A DNA stretch of 12,072 nucleotides, from positions 1 through 12,072 of the forward strand of contig JALRKU010000425.1 in the NCBI GenBank assembly GCA_023254755.1, in the 5' to 3' direction. The stretch is from Aeromicrobium sp. (GTDB lineage Bacteria > Actinomycetota > Actinomycetes > Propionibacteriales > Nocardioidaceae). Shown piece after piece: positions 6,699-12,072 of this stretch (positions are counted from its first letter, which is position 1; each line of letters begins with the position of its first letter). Under the pieces are notes generated by a model that saw only the letters and a list, made by a program, of their open reading frames with translations, was not told the DNA's origin and searched no databases. A program made the translations under genes and the position numbers.

Positions 6699-7861
6699 CC
6701 GCTTCCGGCACCTGGGACCCCGCGTTCGCGGGCGTCGCCGAGCTGCTGGAGCGCCACGTCGCCGACGGCACCGAGCGGGGTGCGTCCCTCTGCGTCGTCC
6801 ACGACGGACGGGTCGTGCTCGATGCCTGGCACGGCTGGGCCGACCGCGAGTCGACCGTGCCCTGGGAACGCGACACGATCGTGCCGGTCTGGTCGATCAG
6901 CAAGGTCATGACGAACCTGGCCGCGCTCGTGCTGGTTGATCGCGGGCTGCTCGACCTCGAGGCGCCGGTCGCCGAGTACTGGCCCGAGTTCGCGGCAGCG
7001 GGCAAGGCGTCCGTCACGGTGGCCCACCTGCTCTCGCACGCCTCCGGCGTCAGTGGGTGGGACCCGCCGTTCACGGTCGACGACCTGTTCGACTGGGAGC
7101 GCGCCACCACGGCGCTGGCCGCACAGGCCCCGTGGTGGGAGCCGGGCAGCGCCCCCGGCTACCACCTGCTCGACCAGGGCCACCTCGTCGGCGAGGTGAT
7201 CCGGCGCGTGACCGGCGAGATGCCGGGACGCTGGTTCGCCCGCGAGATCGCCGGACCCCTCGACGCGGACTTCCACATCGGGCTGGCGGCCGAGCACGAC
7301 CACCGGGTCTCCCCGGTCAGCCCTCCGCGCATGATCGAGGTCGACACGAGCGTCGTCACTCCCGACGGCGTCATGGTCCGCACGTTCACCGGCCCGTTCC
7401 TGCACGCCTCGGAGGCCAACTCCGAGCGGTGGCGGCGTGCCGAGATCCCCGCCGCCAACGGTCACGGCAACGCCCGGTCGATCGCCCGCGTCCAGGCGCT
7501 CATGTCGCACGGCGGCGAGCTCGACGGGGTCCGGCTGCTGTCGCCCGGCACGATCGAGCAAGCGCTCCAGCCCCGCGCCGACGGCATGGACGTGGTGCTC
7601 AACGTGCCGACGCGATTCGGTCTCGGCTGGGCACTGCCGCTGCCTGCCGTGATGCCGTCGGTGCCGGAGGGCCGCCGCTGCTACTGGGGCGGTCTCGGCG
7701 GGTCGGTCGTGGTCAACGACCTCGAGCGCCGCCTGACCATCGCGTACACGATGAACCGGATGATCTTCGAGCACGCGCCCGGCATCGCGCAGGTGCGCCC
7801 GTGCGGCGACTCCCGGTACGACGCCTACGCCGCCGCGATCGACGAGGGACTCGCCGCGTGA
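6695..7861 (+). CDS. Beta-lactamase-family serine hydrolase (EstB-like esterase)
   Basis: The 388-aa product has the class C beta-lactamase/penicillin-binding fold signature of EstB-type esterases. The nucleophile and general base sit in S67-x-x-K70 (WSISKVMTN), the second motif tyrosine is Y156 (PGYHLLDQGHLVGE), and the third motif is W331-G-G (YWGGLGGSVVVND). A conserved ANGHGNARSIARV stretch at about 254-266 is typical of the esterase branch. No signal peptide is seen with the ATG at 6695, so a cytoplasmic enzyme acting on small esters or lactones is more likely than a cell-wall enzyme; the substrate is unknown. The start overlaps the efeU stop (ATGA) with a GAAGGTGG purine run upstream. 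The stop overlaps the next gene (GTGA). Confidence 0.9.
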   Translation: MTASGTWDPAFAGVAELLERHVADGTERGASLCVVHDGRVVLDAWHGWADRESTVPWERDTIVPVWSISKVMTNLAALVLVDRGLLDLEAPVAEYWPEFAAAGKASVTVAHLLSHASGVSGWDPPFTVDDLFDWERATTALAAQAPWWEPGSAPGYHLLDQGHLVGEVIRRVTGEMPGRWFAREIAGPLDADFHIGLAAEHDHRVSPVSPPRMIEVDTSVVTPDGVMVRTFTGPFLHASEANSERWRRAEIPAANGHGNARSIARVQALMSHGGELDGVRLLSPGTIEQALQPRADGMDVVLNVPTRFGLGWALPLPAVMPSVPEGRRCYWGGLGGSVVVNDLERRLTIAYTMNRMIFEHAPGIAQVRPCGDSRYDAYAAAIDEGLAA

Positions 7862-8454
7862 GCGGGCGCGACTTCAAGAAGCCGGCGCTGCCGGGATCGG
7901 CGCTGTTCGAGGCGCAGCCCGATCACCACGACCCCGCCGAGGCGGCCGCGGCAGGGCACCGCATCGCGACCCTTCTCGTCCGCGGACCGCGCGATCCCGA
8001 CGACCGGGCCCTGGTCGACCGCGTGCTCCACCTGGCCGACACCGAGGGGTTGGGTGCGATCGCCGAGCTGTGGTCGCACGCGCCCGCCGACACGCTCGCG
8101 GGGTCGCTGTGGCGCCTCTACCTGCTGCGCGCCTGGGTGCACCGCCAGCCCGACGCCGCAGCCCGTGAGTTCGCCGCAGGCAAGATCTTCGCTCCCGTGC
8201 AGGAGATGCTGGCCGGCGTGGTCGACCCACCTGGTCCCGAGGAGGTCGTCACGCTGGTCGACACCGTCGTCCGGGGCATCGTGGGCGACCACTTCGACGT
8301 GACGCTCGACCGGGCCGCGGCGTTCGCGCACGTCGTGGGCGTCGGGCGGGCGCAGCTCGACTCGGGTGATCCGACGTCCGGGGCGCGGTTGGTCGACACG
8401 GCCACCCAGCTCCGCCGCGCGGCCGAGGTCGAGCGCACCACCGGGCTGCACTGA
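7858..8454 (+). CDS. Hypothetical protein, unrecognised
   Basis: The 198-aa product is soluble, with no signal peptide or membrane segment. I recognise no catalytic motif or named family. It begins with a polar stretch (FKKPALPGSALFEAQP), then appears mostly alpha-helical. A hydrophobic, tryptophan-containing helix (LWRLYLLRAWVHRQP, about 84-98) and a later PPGPEEVVTLVDTVVRG turn-helix are the most distinctive parts, and RAAAFAHVVGVGRAQL lies near the end. The composition suggests a compact helical bundle. The GTG at 7858 overlaps the hydrolase stop (GTGA) and has GAGGGA eight bases upstream, which strongly favours this start and shows it is a real, co-translated gene. It is the last gene of the efeU operon; function cannot be inferred beyond that association. 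Confidence 0.82.
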   Translation: MSGRDFKKPALPGSALFEAQPDHHDPAEAAAAGHRIATLLVRGPRDPDDRALVDRVLHLADTEGLGAIAELWSHAPADTLAGSLWRLYLLRAWVHRQPDAAAREFAAGKIFAPVQEMLAGVVDPPGPEEVVTLVDTVVRGIVGDHFDVTLDRAAAFAHVVGVGRAQLDSGDPTSGARLVDTATQLRRAAEVERTTGLH

Positions 8455-8516
8455 CGGGTCGCCGCCGTCACACCCCGCGATCGCGACATCCGCACGATCC
8501 CTCACCACGACGCCGT

Positions 8517-8522
8517 TAGAAT
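8517..8522 (+). promoter_or_regulatory. -10 element facing a structured segment
   Basis: TAGAAT is one of the best TAnnnT matches in the window and lies in a gene-free gap. Transcription would start near 8528-8530, which coincides with the first base of the 12-bp outer stem at 8529. No good -35 is visible. Confidence 0.4.
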
Positions 8523-8528
8523 TGACCT

Positions 8529-8625
8529 CGCGCCGGACCGCGGCAGCCCCGGGTCCCAACATCAGCCGCTACGAGCGGCCACGCGCCGTGAGGCGCTCCC
8601 GGTCCGGCGCGCCCCTCAGGGCGCG
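8529..8625 (+). ncRNA. Candidate structured RNA (closed multi-hairpin), or terminator complex
   Basis: CGCGCCGGACCG (8529-8540) and CGGTCCGGCGCG (8600-8611) form a perfect 12-bp outer stem. Inside lie GCCGCT-acg-AGCGGC (8565-8579) and GCGCC-GTGA-GGCGC (8583-8596); the latter has a GNRA-type loop. A further perfect hairpin, CGCGCCC-ctca-GGGCGCG (8608-8625), shares bases 8608-8611 with the outer stem, so the two compete. A TAGAAT -10 element places the plus-strand start at the first stem base. It lacks the conserved core of SRP RNA and is not a tRNA or tmRNA. The region also lies after the convergent stops of the 198-aa gene and the aldo/keto reductase gene, so a terminator role is the main alternative. 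Confidence 0.4.
8608..8625 (-). terminator. Stem-loop spanning the aldo/keto reductase stop codon
   Basis: On the minus strand, CGCGCCC-TGAG-GGGCGCG is a perfect 7-bp stem whose loop contains the TGA stop of the aldo/keto reductase gene. There is no U tract after it, as is common for GC-rich actinobacteria. It may work with the larger downstream stem (8529-8611) to stop transcription of that gene. Confidence 0.4.
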
Positions 8626-9587
8626 AACGTCGTGTACGACATCGTCGGGCGGCCGATCCCGGCCAGCTCGTCGCGCTGCTCGGCGGTCGGCACCCACGAG
8701 CCCGCAGCAGCGTTCGCGGCGACCTGCTCGGCCGACGTGACGCCGGCGATCACGCTCGACACCGCCGGCTGGGCCGCGAGTCCACCGATCGCGAGCTGCA
8801 GCAGCGAGATGCCGTGTCGCTCGGCGTACGCCTCGAGGGCATCGATGCGCTCCCAGTCGGCACCCTCCAGGCGCGACGACTGCCGAGCGTCGGCGAGCCG
8901 CGTGCCGTCGGGAGCCGCCGCGCCGCGACGGTACTTGCCGGTCAGCAGGCCGTAGGCCAGCGGGAAGTACGGAAGGATCCCGACACCGAGCTGCTCGCAG
9001 GCCGGCGTCAGCTCGGTCTCGGCGGTGCGGTTGTACAGCGAGTACTCGTTCTGCGCCGTCACGAACGCGGCGTACCCGCGGGTGCGGGCGTGCCAGTCGG
9101 CGTCGACGAGCTGCCACGCCTGCAGGTTCGAGCAGCCGATGGCCCGCACCGTGCCGGCGCGCACGAGCTCGTCGAGGGCGCCGAGGGTGTCCTCGATCGG
9201 CGTGAGGGGATCCGGTGTGTGCAGCTGGTACAGGTCGAGGTGGTCGACGCCGAGCCGCCGCAGGCTCGCCTCCACCGCGGTGCGCACGTACGCCGGGCTC
9301 CCGCGGCGACCGCCGTCGTCGCCGTTGACGCCCTGCATGTCCATGCCGAACTTGGTCGCGACGACGACCTCGTCGCGACGTCCCGCGATCGCTCGGCCGA
9401 GGAGCTCCTCGCTGGCCCCCAGCCCGTAGGTGTCGGCCGTGTCGAAGAACGCGACGCCGTGGTCGATCGCGGCGTCGACCACCGACCGCACGCGATCCTC
9501 GTCGATCCGCGTGCCGAACGCGTTGCAGCCGATGCCGACCGCGGGGACCTCGATGCCGCTGCTGCCCAGAGTGCGTGAGTCGCTCAT
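8616..9587 (-). CDS. Aldo/keto reductase
   Basis: This 323-aa NAD(P)H-dependent oxidoreductase has the (beta/alpha)8 aldo/keto reductase fold and would reduce aldehydes or ketones in the cytoplasm. The catalytic tetrad is visible: D49 (FFDTADTYG), Y54, K79 (VATKFG) and H123 (DLYQLHTPDP). Later family motifs are GCSNLQAWQL and PYFPLAYGLLTGKYRRG, the latter contributing to the cofactor pocket. The sequence resembles the general-stress / potassium-channel-beta-like AKR branch; the substrate cannot be assigned. The ATG at 9587 lies 6 nt after TAGGCT on the minus strand without a proper Shine-Dalgarno, so a leaderless mRNA is likely. It stands alone, convergent with the efeU operon and divergent from the secreted-protein gene. 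Its stop codon sits in a hairpin loop. Confidence 0.93.
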   Translation of the reverse strand: MSDSRTLGSSGIEVPAVGIGCNAFGTRIDEDRVRSVVDAAIDHGVAFFDTADTYGLGASEELLGRAIAGRRDEVVVATKFGMDMQGVNGDDGGRRGSPAYVRTAVEASLRRLGVDHLDLYQLHTPDPLTPIEDTLGALDELVRAGTVRAIGCSNLQAWQLVDADWHARTRGYAAFVTAQNEYSLYNRTAETELTPACEQLGVGILPYFPLAYGLLTGKYRRGAAAPDGTRLADARQSSRLEGADWERIDALEAYAERHGISLLQLAIGGLAAQPAVSSVIAGVTSAEQVAANAAAGSWVPTAEQRDELAGIGRPTMSYTTFAP

Positions 9588-9593
9588 GTCCCG

Positions 9594-9599
9594 AGCCTA
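9594..9599 (-). promoter_or_regulatory. Possible leaderless -10 element for the aldo/keto reductase gene
   Basis: On the minus strand, TAGGCT fits TAnnnT and is 6 nt from the ATG. There is no clear -35, and no Shine-Dalgarno at a usable distance from the start codon. Confidence 0.45.
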
Positions 9600-9612
9600 C
9601 GAACCACTCTCC

Positions 9613-9628
9613 AGTGACGCAGGTCACG
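9613..9628. promoter_or_regulatory. Possible CRP/FNR-family binding site
   Basis: AGTGA-CGCAGG-TCACG contains GTGA-N6-TCAC, the symmetric core of CRP/GlxR-type sites (TGTGA-N6-TCACA); only the outermost bases differ. Its centre lies about 33 bp upstream of the proposed aldo/keto reductase transcription start, where a bound regulator would overlap the -35 region. A short motif like this can occur by chance. Confidence 0.3.
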
Positions 9629-9736
9629 CTGCACGTCGCCTCATGATCGACGGTCCCACCCGTCTCGCTCCCGTGTCGCCCCGTTCGACCATCCAGGGGG
9701 TCCGAGCGGGGCGGCACCCCGTCTGCCGGCGGGCCG

Positions 9737-9742
9737 TAGACT
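9737..9742 (+). promoter_or_regulatory. Possible -10 element for the secreted-protein gene
   Basis: TAGACT fits TAnnnT and lies 7 nt before the ATG at 9750, which has no Shine-Dalgarno. The spacing is one base longer than at the other candidate leaderless starts. Confidence 0.4.
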
Positions 9743-9749
9743 GACCCGC

Positions 9750-10127
9750 ATGCAGCGGCACCGGGGACGATGCGCCGTCGCGCCCGGTCCCGGACCACGG
9801 ATCGTCGCGCTGCTCGCGGCCGTCCTCGTGGTGCTGTCGCTCGGACTCGTCGCGAGCCCTGCGGGTGCGCTGGGGTCCCAGCGCACCGCGACGACCGCCC
9901 GCGCCACGACGCACCACCACGCGACGACGGCGCCGACGCACCTGCGCGCCGTGCAGGGACCGCACCAGCACGACGCACCGGTCGCCGGGCTCGACACCGC
10001 GGCGGCTCCGACCGACGAGCCGTCCCTGCCGGTGGGCTCGGTCCCGCACGTCGTCGTCGCGGCACCCGTCACGGTGCGGCTCGAGGTGGGCCGGGAGCAC
10101 GACGGACGGGCTCCGCCGGCGGTCTGA
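9750..10127 (+). CDS. Small secreted, histidine-containing hypothetical protein
   Basis: The 125-aa product starts with basic residues (R3, R5, R7, R17), then a hydrophobic core at about 18-35 (IVALLAAVLVVLSLGLVA) and an A-x-A site at A38-G-A40, a good Sec signal peptide with predicted cleavage after residue 40. The mature part is about 85 residues, rich in Ala, Thr and Pro, and carries a histidine cluster (H55-H57, H64, H72, H74). It looks disordered, and no domain is recognised. The histidines could bind metal, but that is speculation. A -10-like element lies 7 nt upstream. Long ORFs also exist on the opposite strand, but the signal peptide and promoter favour this one. The SecD-SecF gene follows 50 bp downstream. 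Confidence 0.62.
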   Translation: MQRHRGRCAVAPGPGPRIVALLAAVLVVLSLGLVASPAGALGSQRTATTARATTHHHATTAPTHLRAVQGPHQHDAPVAGLDTAAAPTDEPSLPVGSVPHVVVAAPVTVRLEVGREHDGRAPPAV

Positions 10128-10143
10128 CCGTCCGCCGTCCGTC
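10101..10143 (+). terminator. GC-rich stem-loop at the end of the secreted-protein gene
   Basis: GACGGACGG (10101-10109) and CCGTCCGTC (10135-10143) are perfect 9-bp arms flanking the stop codon at 10125-10127. The loop contains the self-complementary CCGCCGGCGG (10113-10122). There is no U tract. It may be a terminator or attenuator ahead of the SecD-SecF gene. Confidence 0.35.
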
Positions 10144-10177
10144 CCGCCGCTCCTGCGGCACCTCGTGAAAGTCCGTC

Positions 10178-12072
10178 ATGTCCCGATCTTCCGTGTGGCG
10201 CGCCGTCGCCGCCTTCGGAGCGCTCGCCATCGCGCTCCTGCTCGCCCTCACCTCCTCGCCCCGCCTCGGTCTCGACCTGCGCGGAGGCACCCAGATCGTC
10301 CTGGAGACCCAGGACTCCGACCGCGTCGAGGCCGACAGCGAGTCGACCGACCGCGCCCGCGACGTGCTCCGAGGCCGCGTCGACGCCCTGGGTGTCGCCG
10401 AGCCGACCATCGCCCGCTCCGGGGAGCGCCGCATCATCGTGGAGCTGCCCGGTCTCCAGGACCCGCGGGAGGCGGCGGAGGTCATCGGCCAGACCGCTCA
10501 GCTGTCGTTCCACGAGGTCAAGGCCGTCGGCGCGACCGAGGACCAAGCGGGTGAGGGCGAGCAGGTGCTCCCCGACGAGCAGGGTGATCCGCTGCTCCTG
10601 GGTCCCGCGCTTCTCGACGGCGAGGGCATCGGCGACGCCGCCGCGGTGACCCCCCAGGACGGGCTCGGCGAGTGGGAGGTCCAGGTCGACTTCAACGGCG
10701 ACGGTCGATCGGGCTGGAACCAGCTCGTCAGCGCCGCCTGCGCCAACCCCGCCGCAGGCAACCGGGTCGCGATCGTGCTCGACGACGAGGTCATCTCCTC
10801 GCCCGGCGTCGTGGCACAGCTGTGCCAGTCCGGCGGCGGGAACCAGACCAGCATCTCGGGCAGCTTCACGCAGGAGGCGGCACAGGACCTCGCCGCCCTG
10901 ATCAAGGGCGGTGCCCTGCCCGTCCCGGTGGAGATCATCGAGCAGCGCACCGTGGGACCGACCCTCGGTGAGGCGGCGATCGACGCGTCGATCGAGGCCG
11001 CCATCATCGGCGTGGCCCTGACCGGCCTGTTCATCGTCTTCGTCTACCGGCTGGTCGGCCTGATGGCGACCCTCGCCCTCGCCGGATACGCGCTGATCTC
11101 CTACGGGCTGCTGGTCTGGCTCGGGGCGACGCTCACCTTGCCGGGCCTGGCCGGCTTCGTGCTGGCCATCGGTCTGGCGATCGACGCGAACGTCCTCGTC
11201 TTCGAGCGCGCCCGCGAGGAGTACGCCGAGCGGCGCAACGCAGGGCTGACTCCGTCGCTCGAGACCGGCTTCTCCAAGGCCTGGAGCGCGATCATCGACT
11301 CCAACGTCACCACGCTGCTCGCCGCCGGTCTGCTGTTCGTCTTCGCGTCCGGACCCGTCAAGGGCTTCGGCGTGACGCTGTCGATCGGCGTCGTCGCCTC
11401 GATGATCTCGGCGCTCGTCGTCGCCAGGGTCCTGGCCGTCTGGGCGGTCAAGCGGGGCCCGGTGCGCAGGCGGCCGGGCATCAGCGGCATCGCCGGCACC
11501 GGCCGCGTCCGTCGCTGGCTCACCGAGAGCGGCCCCGACCTGATGAAGCGCAGCGGGACGTGGCTCGTCGTGACCGTGGCCGTCGCGATCGTGTCGATCG
11601 GCGGCATCGTGATCCGTGGCCTCGACCTCGGGGTCGAGTTCACCGGCGGGCGCCTGCTCGAGTACTCGACGTCGTCGAGCGTGGACCCCGAGGAGGCCCG
11701 CGTGGCGGTCGGCGACGCCGGGTTCCCCCGGGCGGTCGTCCAGGAGTCCTCGGGCACCGACGGCGCGGAGAACATCACGGTGCGCGTCGACGACGTCAGC
11801 AACGAGGAGGCCGTGCAGATCGAGGAGGCGCTCGGCACCGTCGCCGACGACGTCACCAAGGAGCGGGACGAGCTGATCGGCCCGAGCCTCGGCCAGGAGC
11901 TGCGCGACAAGGCCCTCATCGCGTTCGGCATCGCCATCGCGGCGCAGATGATCTACCTCGCCTGGCGGTTCCGCTGGACGTGGGCAGCGTCTGCCGTCAT
12001 CTCGATGTCGTCGGTGGTGCTGACCGTGGTTGGCGCCTTCGCGTGGTGGGGCAACTTTTGTGAAACAGCAAA
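10178..12072 (+). CDS. secDF: SecD-SecF fusion protein (partial, runs off the right edge)
   Basis: SecD and SecF are membrane proteins that use the proton gradient to help pull secreted proteins across after SecYEG/SecA. The ATG at 10178 has GAAAG six bases upstream; 631 codons are present without a stop. SecD half: first membrane segment at about 9-26, GLDLRGGTQIVLE (31-43), an exported domain to about residue 260, then membrane segments with AIDANVLVFER (334-344), which keeps the functional Asp (D336). SecF half: membrane segment at about 462-479, GLDLGVEFTGG (481-491), an exported domain, then GPSLGQELRDKALIAFGIAIA from 568. The exported SecD domain is short, as in fused SecDFs. The expected His-Asp pair in the fourth SecF segment is missing (ISMSSVVLTVVG, 608-619). 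The final codons (NFCETA) look foreign. Confidence 0.88.
   Translation, partial: MSRSSVWRAVAAFGALAIALLLALTSSPRLGLDLRGGTQIVLETQDSDRVEADSESTDRARDVLRGRVDALGVAEPTIARSGERRIIVELPGLQDPREAAEVIGQTAQLSFHEVKAVGATEDQAGEGEQVLPDEQGDPLLLGPALLDGEGIGDAAAVTPQDGLGEWEVQVDFNGDGRSGWNQLVSAACANPAAGNRVAIVLDDEVISSPGVVAQLCQSGGGNQTSISGSFTQEAAQDLAALIKGGALPVPVEIIEQRTVGPTLGEAAIDASIEAAIIGVALTGLFIVFVYRLVGLMATLALAGYALISYGLLVWLGATLTLPGLAGFVLAIGLAIDANVLVFERAREEYAERRNAGLTPSLETGFSKAWSAIIDSNVTTLLAAGLLFVFASGPVKGFGVTLSIGVVASMISALVVARVLAVWAVKRGPVRRRPGISGIAGTGRVRRWLTESGPDLMKRSGTWLVVTVAVAIVSIGGIVIRGLDLGVEFTGGRLLEYSTSSSVDPEEARVAVGDAGFPRAVVQESSGTDGAENITVRVDDVSNEEAVQIEEALGTVADDVTKERDELIGPSLGQELRDKALIAFGIAIAAQMIYLAWRFRWTWAASAVISMSSVVLTVVGAFAWWGNFCETA

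Noticed and set aside
6620..7774. 384-aa minus-strand ORF opposite the serine hydrolase
   Set aside because: It is the complement of a gene with full catalytic motifs, and its own sequence is biased, with no domain.
8529..8625. Signal recognition particle RNA, tRNA or tmRNA
   Set aside because: The conserved SRP core (GGAAGGAAGCAG-like), a tRNA T-loop and cloverleaf, and tmRNA features are all absent; only the stems are evident.
9641..10546. 301-aa minus-strand ORF opposite the secreted protein and the SecD-SecF start
   Set aside because: It overlaps the firmly identified SecD N-terminus and contains no recognisable domain; its length reflects high GC content.
10178..12072. MMPL/RND-type transporter instead of SecD-SecF
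   Set aside because: The GLDLRGG, IDANVLVFER and GLDLGVEFTGG motifs are specific for SecD and SecF.

Overview
The window is very GC-rich (about 70% by eye, third codon positions almost all G or C). It carries an actinobacterial gene set: coproporphyrin-type heme genes including HemQ/ChdC, a DUF3000 protein next to an RNase D-like gene, GTG starts and several probable leaderless promoters. My best guess is a member of the Propionibacteriales/Nocardioidaceae (Aeromicrobium- or Nocardioides-like). This comes from gene content and style, not from a database match. Most of the window looks like ordinary chromosomal housekeeping sequence; the unusual signals lie between genes and at the right-hand edge.

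Left part (1-3873). After a possible C-terminal tail of an upstream gene comes msrB (+). It converges on a minus-strand heme operon transcribed hemE > hemY (cgoX) > hemQ (chdC), whose genes overlap by exactly 4 bp (ATGA, GTGA). Together these make coproporphyrinogen III, oxidise it to coproporphyrin III and decarboxylate coproheme to heme b; the ferrochelatase for the iron-insertion step is not here. Between the msrB and hemQ stop codons lie two mirror-image arrays, each of four 21-bp repeat units.

Middle part (3874-8454). Divergent from hemE, across a spacer with a perfect 11-bp inverted repeat, is a DUF3000 gene coupled by a GTGA overlap to an RNase D-like 3'-5' exonuclease gene. A second plus-strand operon follows: an EfeU/FTR1 iron permease, preceded by an inverted repeat over its promoter region, a beta-lactamase-fold serine hydrolase and an unrecognised 198-aa protein, all joined by 4-bp overlaps. 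EfeO and EfeB partners are absent.

Right part (8455-12072). A 161-bp gap holds a good -10 element followed, exactly where transcription should begin, by a segment that can fold into a closed multi-hairpin structure; it is a candidate small RNA or a terminator complex. An aldo/keto reductase gene (-) ends there. Divergent from it are a small secreted, histidine-containing protein and a SecD-SecF fusion running off the right edge. The SecF half lacks the usual His-Asp pair in its fourth membrane segment, and the last ~18 bases of the window turn abruptly AT-rich, which may be a contig-end artefact or a junction.

Operon logic: several first genes have a TAnnnT-like -10 placed 6-7 nt before the start codon and no convincing Shine-Dalgarno, suggesting leaderless mRNAs, while most internal genes start inside the previous stop codon.
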